This document shows, one piece after another, positions 9,996 through 18,314 of a DNA stretch of 64,000 nucleotides. Positions within the stretch are counted from its first letter, which is position 1; every line of letters starts with the position of its first letter. Source of the DNA: VRUE01 sp963720805 (GTDB lineage Bacteria > Actinomycetota > Thermoleophilia > Solirubrobacterales > 70-9); assembly GCA_963720805.1 (NCBI GenBank), contig CAVRGT010000003.1, forward strand, positions 1-64,000. The letters run 5' to 3'. Position numbers and translations under genes: made by a program. The notes below the pieces were generated by a model. It saw only the letters and a program-made list of their open reading frames with translations, was not told the origin of the DNA and did not search any database.

Positions 9996-11069
9996 CTACG
10001 AGAGCTCGGTTAGGACGGCCTCGGTCACGGCATCGGTGCCGACCGGGGTCTCGCCCTCGCCCGCGAGATCCGGAGTGCGGAGGCCGCGGTCTAGGACCGC
10101 GTCGACCGCTGACTCGACCCGGGCGGCGTCGTCGGGCCGGTCGAGGCCGTGGCGCAGCATCATTGCCGCCGAGAGGAAGGTGGCCAGCGGGTTGGCGATT
10201 CCCTGTCCCGCGATGTCCGGTGCCGAGCCGTGGACCGGCTCGAAGAGGCCGGGCTCGCCATCGGCGCCGAGGCTGGCCGAGGGCAGCATCCCGAGTGAGC
10301 CGGTGAGCATGGCGGACTCGTCGCTGAGGATGTCGCCGAAGAGGTTCTCGGTGACGATCACGTCGAAGTCCGCAGGGCGCGAAACCAGCTGCATCGCCGC
10401 GTTGTCGACCAGCAGGTGGTCGAGGGCGACGTCCGGGTAGTCGGGTGCGACGCGACCGACCACCTCGCGCCAGAGCCGCGAGGTCTCGAGCACGTTGGCC
10501 TTGTCGACAGAAGTGACGCGGGGCGTGCGGTCGGAGCCGGCGGCGCGGCGCTGCGCTGCCTCGAAGCCGACCCGGGCAATGCGCTCGATTTCGGCGGCCG
10601 AGTACTCGCAGGTGTCGTGGGCGGAATCGCCGTCGCGGCCGGAATCGCCGAAATAGATGCCACCGGTCAACTCGCGGACCACGAGCAGGTCGGTGCCGGC
10701 GATGCGGTCTTCCTTCAGCGGGCTGGCGCCGACGAGGGCCGGACTGGGCCGCACCGGGCGCAGGTTGGCGTATAGGCCCATTCCCTTGCGCAGACCGAGC
10801 AGGCCCTGCTCTGGGCGCCGCGCGTTGGGATCCGTGGTGTCCCATTTGGGACCGCCGACGGCGCCGAGCAGGACGGCGTCGGCGGCACGGCAGGCGGCGA
10901 GGACCTCGTCGGTAAGCGCGGTGCCGTGGGCGTCGATCGAGCAGCCGCCCATCAACTGCTCGCTGAACTCGAACTCGCCGAGCGCTTCGAGCAGGCGGCG
11001 AGCCGCAGTGACGATTTCCGGCCCGATCCCGTCACCGGGCAGCAGGACTATGCGCGGAGCGTCGCTCAT
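9996..11069 (-). CDS. leuB: 3-isopropylmalate dehydrogenase
   Basis: NAD-dependent oxidative decarboxylation of 3-isopropylmalate in leucine synthesis. 357 aa with LLPGDGIGPEIV at the N-terminus and GAVGGPKWD. The substrate-binding run has LLGLRKGMGLYANLRPV and VRELTGGIYFG, and NLFGDILSDESAMLTGSLG is the metal-binding signature. NAD specificity is suggested by EPVHGSAPDIAGQGIANP. It is separated from the upstream methyltransferase gene by a hairpin (11099-11141), so it may be transcribed separately from leuDC. Confidence 0.96.
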   Translation of the reverse strand: MSDAPRIVLLPGDGIGPEIVTAARRLLEALGEFEFSEQLMGGCSIDAHGTALTDEVLAACRAADAVLLGAVGGPKWDTTDPNARRPEQGLLGLRKGMGLYANLRPVRPSPALVGASPLKEDRIAGTDLLVVRELTGGIYFGDSGRDGDSAHDTCEYSAAEIERIARVGFEAAQRRAAGSDRTPRVTSVDKANVLETSRLWREVVGRVAPDYPDVALDHLLVDNAAMQLVSRPADFDVIVTENLFGDILSDESAMLTGSLGMLPSASLGADGEPGLFEPVHGSAPDIAGQGIANPLATFLSAAMMLRHGLDRPDDAARVESAVDAVLDRGLRTPDLAGEGETPVGTDAVTEAVLTELS

Positions 11070-11098
11070 CGGACGCGCACTCTAGCCACCATCCCTAT

Positions 11099-11141
11099 GT
11101 GAAACGTCTTGCGGCCCCATGAGAGCCGTAAAACGTTTCAC
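11099..11141. repeat. Palindromic element, AACG...CGTT family, copy 1
   Basis: Outer stem GTGAAACGT/ACGTTTCAC, then a mismatch and an inner 7-bp stem around a CCCATGAGA loop. It overlaps the methyltransferase stop codon and lies 29 bases upstream of leuB. Its interior aligns with the hairpin at 14483-14531 (AACG.CTT..CGG.CCC...GAG..CC...AAAACGTT), while the outermost arms differ. Could terminate the leuDC-methyltransferase transcript. Confidence 0.65.
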
Positions 11142-11905
11142 CCGGAGGTTGGGACGCGGGCCTCGATGTTGAGGCGCACGTACTCCAGTCGCAACGGAGC
11201 GGCCTCGCGCTCGAGCACCCTCTCGACGAAGAGGGATTGCAGCTCCTCCGGCAAGCGGTCCATGTGCGGGCCGAGGCAGACCGTGCGCAGGAACTCGGCC
11301 GGTTCCGGCGGCTCGATCGTCCACGGCTGTAGCCAGCAGCGGACGTCGACGAAGCCGGCCGCCTCGAGACGCGCTTCGGTCTCCTCGGCGCCGGCGTAGT
11401 TCCACGGTTCGTCGAAGTCTTCAAAATAGGGCGCAAAGGGCTCGCTGGCGACGACCTCGCCGCAGATCGTGCGCAGGCGGTCGATGTTGCCGGCGCCGCC
11501 GCACTGGGCGGCGATGGCGCCGCCGGGACGCAGAGCGGCCGCCAGTCGCCGGAAGAGCAGGTCGTGGTCCAGGACCCAGTGAAAGACGGCGCTGGAGAAG
11601 ACAGCGTCGACCTGTTGGTCCAGCTCGAGTGCGGTCAGGTCGGATACCAGCGCCTCGTCGCCTGGGCGCAGGGTCTCGCGCACCTTCTCGACCATCGAGG
11701 CGGAGCCGTCAACGGCAACAACGCGTCCCTTGGGCAACCGCTCGATCAGCAATCCGGTGACGCGGCCGCTGCCGCAGCCGGCGTCGAGCACGGTCTCATC
11801 GCCCTTCAGTGGAAGCCGGTCGAGCACCGAGCGCGCCCACTCTTCGTGCGGGACGGAGACGCGGTGGTAGCTCCCCGCGTCCCAGTCCCGCGTCGCCGAG
11901 GCCAT
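11138..11905 (-). CDS. Class I SAM methyltransferase, trans-aconitate methyltransferase-like
   Basis: 255 aa. SAM motif I is VLDAGCGSGRVTG, the acidic residue of motif II lies in VVAVDGSASMV, and post-I motifs DAVFSSAVFHWV and LRPGGAIAAQCGG follow. The order and length resemble trans-aconitate 2-methyltransferase (Tam). The start codon shares a base with the leuD stop (TGATG), so it is tightly coupled to leuC-leuD. A role in repairing or removing aconitate-like by-products of isopropylmalate isomerase is an attractive inference, since Tam-like enzymes also act on isopropylmalate-type acids in yeast. Substrate is not proven, and a generic small-molecule methyltransferase is the alternative. 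Confidence 0.85.
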   Translation of the reverse strand: MASATRDWDAGSYHRVSVPHEEWARSVLDRLPLKGDETVLDAGCGSGRVTGLLIERLPKGRVVAVDGSASMVEKVRETLRPGDEALVSDLTALELDQQVDAVFSSAVFHWVLDHDLLFRRLAAALRPGGAIAAQCGGAGNIDRLRTICGEVVASEPFAPYFEDFDEPWNYAGAEETEARLEAAGFVDVRCWLQPWTIEPPEPAEFLRTVCLGPHMDRLPEELQSLFVERVLEREAAPLRLEYVRLNIEARVPTSG

Positions 11906-12468
11906 CAGAGCGCCGTCGTGACCGGCCCGCGCCCGGCACCGCCGGCTTGCTCGAAGCGCTCGATCGCGCCGGCGTTCTCCAGGGTGATGCCGATGTCGTC
12001 CAAGCCGTTGAGCAGGCGGTGCTTGACGTCGGGCTCGACCTCGAATTTGAAGACGCCGGCCGCGCAGGTGACCGTCTCGTCGTCGACGTCGATCCGGGCC
12101 TCACCGGCCTCGGCTACGGCGCGGCAGTGCTCCTCGTCGAGGATCGCCGGCAGCAGCCCGACCTTGGTGCAGTTGGAATAGAAGATGTCGGCAAAGGAGG
12201 GTGCGACGATCGCCTGGAAGCCGAAGTCCTCCAGCGCCCAGGGAGCGTGCTCGCGCGAGGAGCCGCAGCCGAAGTTGGCCCCGGTGACCAGGATCGGGTT
12301 CGGCTCCAGCTCGATCTCGCCGTCGCGGATCCAGTCGTAGAAGAGGAACTCGCCGAAGCCGGTCCGCTCGACCCGCTTGAGGAACTGCTTGGGGATGATC
12401 TGGTCGGTATCGACATCGGCGCGGTCCAGCACCGAGACCTTGCCCTCGATGATGTCTATCGGTCGCAT
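11905..12468 (-). CDS. leuD: 3-isopropylmalate dehydratase small subunit
   Basis: 187 aa. Forms the isopropylmalate isomerase with LeuC. Starts MRPIDIIEGKVSVLDRADVD, with the swivel-domain signatures DTDQIIPKQFL and NFGCGSSREHAPWAL. ATG 12468 is 2 bases after the leuC stop and is preceded by GGAG lying within the leuC 3' end; the longer in-frame extension is antisense noise over leuC. The stop overlaps the methyltransferase start. Confidence 0.96.
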   Translation of the reverse strand: MRPIDIIEGKVSVLDRADVDTDQIIPKQFLKRVERTGFGEFLFYDWIRDGEIELEPNPILVTGANFGCGSSREHAPWALEDFGFQAIVAPSFADIFYSNCTKVGLLPAILDEEHCRAVAEAGEARIDVDDETVTCAAGVFKFEVEPDVKHRLLNGLDDIGITLENAGAIERFEQAGGAGRGPVTTAL

Positions 12469-12470
12469 CT

Positions 12471-13853
12471 CTAGCTCCAATCCCTGATGTCGACGAAATG
12501 TCCCTCGATCGCCGCCGCCGCGGCCATCCTCGGGCTGACCAGGTGGGTGCGCCCGCCCTTGCCCTGGCGCCCCTCGAAGTTGCGGTTCGAGGTCGAAGCG
12601 CAACGCTCGCCCTCGATCAGGGTGTCGGGGTTCATACCCAGACACATCGAGCAGCCCGCCTCGCGCCATTCGAAGCCGGCCGAGCGGAAGACGTCGTGCA
12701 GCCCCTCGGCTTCGGCGTTCGCCTTGACCTGCTGGGAGCCGGGGACAACCATCGCCCGAACCGAGCCGGCGACCTTGCGGCCGTCGACGATCGCCGCCGC
12801 CTCGCGCAGATCCTCGATCCGCGAGTTGGTGCAGGAGCCGATGAAGACGCGTTCCGGCGCCACCTCGGTCATCGGCGTGCCGGCCTCCAGGCCCATGTAG
12901 GTGAGGGCGCGTTCGGCCGACTCACGATCGGCGGGCGAGTCCATCGCCGCCGGGTCGGGGACGCTGTCGGTGACCTCGCAGACCATGCCGGGGTTGGTCC
13001 CCCAGGTGACCATCGGCGAGATCGCCGCCGCGTCGACGTCGACCTCGGTGTCGAAAGCGGCACCGGCCTCGCTCGGGAGCTGCCGCCAGCGCTCGGCGGC
13101 GGCGTCGAAATCAGCCGGGGCGCCGGGGCGACCGCGGACCCACTCGATCGTCTTCTCATCGGGGGCGATCATTCCGGCACGACCGCCGCCCTCGATCGTC
13201 ATGTTGCAGATCGTCATCCGGCCCGGCATCTCCAAGGCCTCGATCGCCGGTCCGGCGTACTCGACCGCGTAGCCGGTCATGCCGCCGGTTCCGAGGCGCC
13301 CGATCGTCGCCAGGATCAGGTCCTTGGGCGTAACACCCGAGCCGAGCTCGCCGGAGTAGGAGATCCGCATCGTCTTCGGCCGCTTCTGCACCAGGCACTG
13401 GGTCGCCAGCACGTGCTCGACCTCAGAGGTGCCGATGCCAAACGCCAGCGAGCCGAAAGCGCCGTGGGTGGAGGTGTGGCTGTCGCCGCAGACGATCGTC
13501 ATGCCCGGCTGAGTGACCCCGAGCTCGGGCCCGATCACGTGGACGATGCCCTGCCGGTCGGAACCCAGCGAGTAGATCGGGATGCCGAACTCCTCGCAGT
13601 TGCGCTCCAGGGTTTCGACCTGGACCCGGGAGAGCTCGTCGGCGATCAGGCGCGCCGCCATCGTGCCGTCGGTTGGCGTGTTGTGATCGGCGGTGGCCAG
13701 GGTCTTGTCGGTGCGGCGCACCGGGCGGCCGGCCAGGCGCAGCCCGTCAAAGGCTTGGGGCGAGGTGACCTCGTGGACCAGGTGCAGGTCGATGTAGATC
13801 AGACCGTCGGAGACCTCGTGGGCCTCCCAGAGCTTGTCGAACATTGTCTTCAT
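12471..13853 (-). CDS. leuC: 3-isopropylmalate dehydratase large subunit
   Basis: 460-aa aconitase-family subunit carrying a [4Fe-4S] cluster that converts 2- to 3-isopropylmalate via isopropylmaleate. The cluster cysteines are in GSCTNSR and CSMCLGMNPD; GDSHTSTHGAFGSLAFGIG and ADHNTPT are substrate and family signatures. The gene lies 3 bases downstream of the XRE/cupin regulator gene and 2 bases upstream of leuD, so all three appear co-transcribed. Confidence 0.97.
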   Translation of the reverse strand: MKTMFDKLWEAHEVSDGLIYIDLHLVHEVTSPQAFDGLRLAGRPVRRTDKTLATADHNTPTDGTMAARLIADELSRVQVETLERNCEEFGIPIYSLGSDRQGIVHVIGPELGVTQPGMTIVCGDSHTSTHGAFGSLAFGIGTSEVEHVLATQCLVQKRPKTMRISYSGELGSGVTPKDLILATIGRLGTGGMTGYAVEYAGPAIEALEMPGRMTICNMTIEGGGRAGMIAPDEKTIEWVRGRPGAPADFDAAAERWRQLPSEAGAAFDTEVDVDAAAISPMVTWGTNPGMVCEVTDSVPDPAAMDSPADRESAERALTYMGLEAGTPMTEVAPERVFIGSCTNSRIEDLREAAAIVDGRKVAGSVRAMVVPGSQQVKANAEAEGLHDVFRSAGFEWREAGCSMCLGMNPDTLIEGERCASTSNRNFEGRQGKGGRTHLVSPRMAAAAAIEGHFVDIRDWS

Positions 13854-13856
13854 TGG

Positions 13857-14450
13857 CTAGCCCCTCCTCAGGCCTGCGGCGATTACGGCGAAGAAGCGGG
13901 TCGGCTCTTCGCCTTCGTTCTCAAAATGGTGGGGAAGATCGGCGTCGAAGGTGACGCTGTCACCCTCGCTCAACTCGTGACGGGTGCCGTCGACGACCAG
14001 CACCAGCGTGCCGGCCAGGACGACAGCGGTCTCACGGCTGCCGGGCTCGTGCATCGGCGGGTCGTTGCGGCCGCCGGTGGTCGCGCCGGCCTCGAGCGTG
14101 TGCAGTGAGACGTCGGCGCGCTGGCCCGGCAGCGGCGGAGTCAGCTCCTCGAAGCGATGCCCGCCGCGCTCCAGCGTGCGGCGGTCGCCGGCCCGGCTGA
14201 CCGCGACGTGCTCGCCCTCATCGAGGCGCAGCAGCTGCGAGAGCGTCAGCTCCAGCCCGGCGGCGATCTTCGCTGCCACGACCAAGGTCGGGCTCGTCTC
14301 CCCGCGCTCGACCTGCGACAGCATCGGCGCGCTGACGCCAGAGCGCTCGCCGAGGTCACGCAATGAGAGGCCCATCGCCTCGCGCAGGGCCTTAACGCGA
14401 TCGCCGACCGCGGGGGCCTCGGTTGCAGGGGGCTCAGCAGCAGTCTTCAT
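13857..14450 (-). CDS. XRE-family regulator with C-terminal cupin domain
   Basis: 197 aa: an N-terminal helix-turn-helix (about residues 17-72, ALREAMGLSLRDLGERSGVS) and a C-terminal cupin_2 domain (about 110-190) with HEPGSRETAVVLAGTL and LPHHFENEG. This architecture is typical of small-molecule-sensing repressors in actinobacteria. Being the first gene before leuC-leuD, it may regulate the leu operon or itself; which ligand the cupin binds cannot be told. The start is ATG 14450; TGATAGCGT just upstream could be a -10 region placing transcription close to the ATG. Confidence 0.88.
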   Translation of the reverse strand: MKTAAEPPATEAPAVGDRVKALREAMGLSLRDLGERSGVSAPMLSQVERGETSPTLVVAAKIAAGLELTLSQLLRLDEGEHVAVSRAGDRRTLERGGHRFEELTPPLPGQRADVSLHTLEAGATTGGRNDPPMHEPGSRETAVVLAGTLVLVVDGTRHELSEGDSVTFDADLPHHFENEGEEPTRFFAVIAAGLRRG

Positions 14451-14482
14451 TACGTCCGTACGCTATCACATACAGGCCATTT

Positions 14483-14531
14483 GAGGTGCAACGCTTTTCG
14501 GTCCCCAGAGGACCACAAAACGTTGCACCTC
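14483..14531. repeat. Palindromic element, AACG...CGTT family, copy 2
   Basis: Outer stem GAGGTGCAACG/CGTTGCACCTC, inner GGTCC/GGACC around CCAGA, with TTTT/AAAA between. It lies between the XRE gene start and the leuA stop, so it could terminate leuA transcription. The interior is homologous to the hairpin at 11099-11141 while the outer arms differ and still pair. Confidence 0.65.
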
Positions 14532-14548
14532 GGGAAAGGGTGGCCTCG

Positions 14549-16135
14549 TCAGGGGCCCGGAGTGCGTTCCACGGCGGCCTCTGAGGTCACGGCCTCGGCC
14601 TCGCGGATGGCGGCGCCCTCCAGGGCGTTCGACAGGGCGCGGACGTAGGCGCGGGCGGATGCCTCGAGGATGTCGGTGGCGACACCTTGGCCCGTGGCCA
14701 GGCGGCCGGCGGCGCGCAGCATCACTGTCACCTGCCCCAGGGCGTCCTCTCCCCCAGTCACGGCCTCGACCGTGTACTGACGCAGATCGCACTCGGTGTC
14801 GGCGGCCTTCTGGATCGCGCGGAAGATCGCGTCGACCGGGCCGTCGCCGCCGGACTCGCCGACGGCCTCCTCGCCGGAGGGCATCTTTACCGCGACGCGG
14901 GCCAGCGGCTCGCGTCGCGAGCCGGCCTCGACCTCGAACCAGGCCAGCTCGTGCGAGTCGTCCTTCTCGCGCATCTCGTCGGAGACGATCGCCTCCAGGT
15001 CCAGCGCGGTGACCTGCTTCTTGCGGTCGGCGACCTCCTTGAAGCGCTTGAAGGCGGCGTTGAGGGCGTTGCCCTCGACCTTGAAGCCCAGCTGGTCCAG
15101 TGCGTCGTGCAGGGCGTGGCGGCCGGAGTGCTTGCCCAGCACGATCGAGTTCGACTCCAGGCCGACCTCGGTCGCGTCCATGATCTCGTAGGTGGTGCGC
15201 TCCTTCAGCACGCCGTCCTGATGGATGCCGGACTCATGGGCGAAGGCGTTGCGGCCGACGATCGCCTTGTTGGGCTGGATCGCGTAGCCGGTCAGGCGCG
15301 AGACCATGCGGCTGGTGCGGGCCAGCTCGCGGCTGTTGACGCCGGTGCTCAGACCGTGCGCGTCTTCGCGGACCTTGATCAGCATCGCGATCTCCTCCAG
15401 CGAGCAATTGCCGGCGCGCTCGCCGATGCCGTTGACGGCGCACTCGACCTGACGCGCACCCGCCAGCACCCCGGCGTAGGAGTTGGCGACGGCCAGGCCC
15501 AGATCGTCGTGGCAGTGGACAGAGGTCTCGACCTCGTGCAGCCCCGGCACCAGCTCGTAGAGGCGCCGCCAGTAGTCCGCGTACTCCTCCGGCGTCGTGT
15601 AGCCGACCGTGTCGGGGACGTTGATCACCGTCGCGCCCTCCTCGACCGCGATCGCGCAGACCTCAGCGGTGAAGTCGACGTCGGCGCGGGTGGCGTCCAT
15701 CGGCGAGAACTCGACGTCCTCGCAGTAGGACTTGGCCAGGGCGACCGCAGCCTTGGCCTGGCCCTTGACGTCCTCGCGGTCGGTCTGCAGCTGGTGCTCG
15801 ATGTGGATGTCAGAGGTCGAGATGAAGGTGTGGATGCGCGGCCGCGCCGCGTCCTTGATCGCCCCCCAGGCGGCGTCGATGTCGGCCTTGTGGGTACGGG
15901 CCAGGCCGCAGATCGTCGGGCCCTCGACGCCGCGGGCGATCGCCTCGACCGCCTCGAAGTCGCCGGGCGAGGTGATCGGGAAGCCGGCCTCGATCACGTC
16001 GACGCCCAGGCGGGCCAGCTGCTGGGCGATCTCGACCTTCTCCGCCTTGTTCAGCGAGATGCCGGGCGACTGCTCGCCGTCGCGCAGTGTCGTGTCAAAG
16101 ATGTGGACGCGGTTTGCGTCATCTACTGGTGCCAC
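14549..16135 (-). CDS. leuA: 2-isopropylmalate synthase
   Basis: First committed step of leucine synthesis (acetyl-CoA plus 2-ketoisovalerate). 528 aa with FDTTLRDGEQSPGISLN, SVHCHDDLGLAVANS (metal histidines), NGIGERAGNCSLEE, and a C-terminal LeuA allosteric dimer domain from about residue 380, the site of leucine feedback in the family. The start is a GTG at 16135 with GGAGGAGG about 6 bases upstream. A leucine-rich leader peptide ORF lies 67 bases upstream, suggesting attenuation by leucine supply. Confidence 0.97.
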   Translation of the reverse strand: MAPVDDANRVHIFDTTLRDGEQSPGISLNKAEKVEIAQQLARLGVDVIEAGFPITSPGDFEAVEAIARGVEGPTICGLARTHKADIDAAWGAIKDAARPRIHTFISTSDIHIEHQLQTDREDVKGQAKAAVALAKSYCEDVEFSPMDATRADVDFTAEVCAIAVEEGATVINVPDTVGYTTPEEYADYWRRLYELVPGLHEVETSVHCHDDLGLAVANSYAGVLAGARQVECAVNGIGERAGNCSLEEIAMLIKVREDAHGLSTGVNSRELARTSRMVSRLTGYAIQPNKAIVGRNAFAHESGIHQDGVLKERTTYEIMDATEVGLESNSIVLGKHSGRHALHDALDQLGFKVEGNALNAAFKRFKEVADRKKQVTALDLEAIVSDEMREKDDSHELAWFEVEAGSRREPLARVAVKMPSGEEAVGESGGDGPVDAIFRAIQKAADTECDLRQYTVEAVTGGEDALGQVTVMLRAAGRLATGQGVATDILEASARAYVRALSNALEGAAIREAEAVTSEAAVERTPGP

Positions 16136-16202
16136 GGGGTCCTCCTCCTTCTCTGCTTCTCTCGAATGACCTTTTCTCTCGCGGCTATCGCGCCGCCCAG
16201 CG

Positions 16203-16262
16203 CTATTCCCCCCGGAGGGGGAGGAGAAGGAGAAGCGCGAGGCTGTCGAGCCGGTGCGTCAT
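16203..16262 (-). CDS. Leucine-rich leader peptide of leuA
   Basis: Nineteen-codon ORF encoding MTHRLDSLALLLLLPLRGE: 8 of 19 residues are leucine, five of them consecutive. A GAGG lies 7 bases before the ATG, and TACGCT further upstream is a possible -10. A CCCCC/GGGGG hairpin overlaps the final codons, and a GCGGC/GCCGC stem follows before the leuA ribosome site. The arrangement is that of a ribosome-mediated attenuation leader (leuL type). No U-run is seen after the downstream stem, so whether control is at transcription or at translation of leuA is open. Confidence 0.75.
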   Translation of the reverse strand: MTHRLDSLALLLLLPLRGE

Positions 16263-16354
16263 TCGGTCGCCTCAGCTTAGCGTAGGCTGCCCGCATCGCA
16301 AGCGAGGTTTCGTCAAGCAAGATCCCCCGCTCGACCTGGTTCGCCCTCTTCGCG

Positions 16355-17702
16355 ATGGGGATCGCCGTGGTGGTGATCGCCAACGACTTCTCCGCGATCA
16401 ACGTCGCCCTGCCGACGATGGAGAAGGACTTCGACACCAACATCAACACGATCCAGTGGGTGGTCAACGCCTACGCGCTGACCTTCGGGGTGATGATCGT
16501 CACCGGCGGGCGGCTGGCCGACATGTTCGGGCGGCGCAACGCCTTCTTCCTCGGCACCGCGATCTTCGCCTCGATGTCGGCCCTGGGTGGCGCGGCGCAG
16601 ACGGAGACCTGGCTGATCGTGACCCGGACCGTGATGGGAATCGGCGGGGCGCTGATGTGGCCGGCGATCCTCGGCATGACCTACGCGCTCCTACCCGAAG
16701 GCAAGGCGGGGCTGGCGGGCGGGATCATCATCGGCGCCGCCGGGCTCGGCAACGCGATCGGCCCGCTGATCGGCGGCGTCCTCACCGACGCGCTGAGCTG
16801 GCGTTGGATCTTCTTCCTCAACGTGCCGATCTCGATCTTCGCCGTGCTCGTCACCTACCGGTTGGTCAAAGTGGCCGAGCCCGACGAGGGAAGGCAGCGG
16901 ATCGACTACCCCGGGATCGCGGCGATCTCGGTCGGCCTGGTCTCGCTGCTGGTCGCGCTCGATCAGATCGACGACTGGGGCTTCGGCGACCCACGGGTGC
17001 TCGGATTGTTCGCCCTGGCGGCGATCCTGCTGGTCGCCTTCGTGCCATCGAGCGCCGTGCCGGGGCGCACGCGCTGGTGCCGCGAGCAGTGATGGCGAAC
17101 GAGAGCTTCCGCGCCTCCTGCCTGGCGATCCTGCTGATGTCGGCGACCTTCTTCGCCGCCCTGCTCTACCTGCCGCAGTTCATGCAGCACCAGCTCGGCT
17201 ACTCGCCGCTGGAGGCCGGGGTCGGGCTGCTGCCGTTCCTCGCCACCTTCGCTGCGTCTCCTTCGTCGCCGGGCCGCTCTACGAGCGACTGGGGGCGAAG
17301 CTGCTGGCCGGCGTCGGGGCGGGCTGCATCGCCATCGCGCCCTTCGTCTTCTCGCTGGTCGCCTCGGACTCGAGCTACGCGTCGCTGATTCCCGGCATGG
17401 TCGTGCTCGGGATCGGGATCGGCAGCTTCTACCCGACCGCCACCACCGCCGGCGTCACCTCGGTCGACGAATCGCAGACCAGCCTCGCGGGCGGCATCGT
17501 CTACATGTTCCAGATCGCCGGTGGCTCGATCGGCCTCGGTTTGACCACGACCGTCTTCTCTTCGCAGGCCTCCTTCGTCGACGGCATCGAGGCCGCTTTT
17601 CGGCTGGACGCGGCGCTCTCGCTGGTCGGCTTCCTGGTCGCGCTCTTCTTCGTCGGCGGCCGGCTGCTCGGTCGCGAGCCTGGCGAGCGCGCCTCGGCCT
17701 GA
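16355..17702 (+). CDS. MFS transporter, DHA2/EmrB-like (two frameshifts)
   Basis: A drug:H+ antiporter-type permease. Frame one (from ATG 16355) gives TM1-TM8 with the motif-A loop GGRLADMFGRRNAF and motif C-like GAAGLGNAIGPLIGG. The protein then continues in a second frame from about 17047 (ALVPRAVMANESFRASCL) and a third from about 17255 (FVAGPLYERLGAKLLAGVG) to the stop at 17702. Each break is a one-base slip. Part of TM1 (TWFALFA) lies upstream of ATG 16355 with no usual start codon before the in-frame stop at 16283, so the true 5' end is uncertain. Divergent from the leuA leader. Confidence 0.8.
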
Positions 17703-17715
17703 GTTCGCGGCGCCC

Positions 17716-18287
17716 TCAGGAGGAGGGCTTGACCACGTTGTTGCGGATCAGCGTGTCGTGGCCGCTGCCACCGTTCATCAGATCGGTACGGCCGCCCCGC
17801 AGCACGTCGTTGCCCGGGCCGCCGAACAGCTTGTCGTTGCCGGGGCCGCCGTAGAGCACGTCGCCGCCGCCGCGACCGGCGACCTTGTCGTTACCTTCGC
17901 CGCCAATCAGTTTGTCGGGGCCGCCGCCGCCCACCAGGGTGTCGTTGCCGGGGCCGCCGCGCATCGTCACCGGCAGGTCGATCCGCGCTCGAGACCAAGA
18001 CGGTGTCGTCGCCTTCGCCCGCGTTGACTTCGAAGCCCGCGACCAGGCGGTGCCTTGCAGACCAGCTCAGTTGACACGCCGGGCGTGTTTTCGCAGACCG
18101 TGCCGCCGACTTCGAGCGGCACCACCGAGTCGATCACGTAGCTGCGCCCGTCGGGAGCAGGCCAGATGTGGATCATGTTTTCCGCCGCGCCCCCGGCCAG
18201 GACCACGGTGTAGGTCGTTTCGGCATGCGCGACCGGCGCGGTTTGCGCCGCCACAATCGCAAACAAGATCAGAATCGCCTTCTTCAT
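17716..18287 (-). CDS. Secreted RTX-type calcium-binding repeat protein (two frameshifts)
   Basis: ATG 18287 opens MKKAILILFAIVAAQTAPVAHA, a clear signal peptide. A short domain (TTYTVVLAGGAAENMIHI) and then nonapeptide RTX repeats follow: GGPGNDTLVGGGGPDKLIGG, GGPGNDKLFGG and similar, five to six units that bind Ca2+ in a beta-roll. The reading frame changes at about 18045 and again at about 17990; across the breaks the sequence VAGFEVNAGEGDDTV and RIDLPVTMRGG continues naturally. No type I secretion genes are adjacent. Function beyond extracellular Ca2+ binding is unknown. Confidence 0.75.
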
Positions 18288-18314
18288 CAGCAAGGGCCCC
18301 CGCCGAGCCGGGTC

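Noticed and set aside
12498..14108. 536-codon plus-strand open frame across leuC
   Set aside because: Antisense to leuC and the XRE gene, both of which have clear catalytic or DNA-binding motifs.
17716..18287. RTX protein as a hemolysin-type toxin
   Set aside because: Only a short repeat block and a signal peptide are present; no toxin domain or type I secretion genes.
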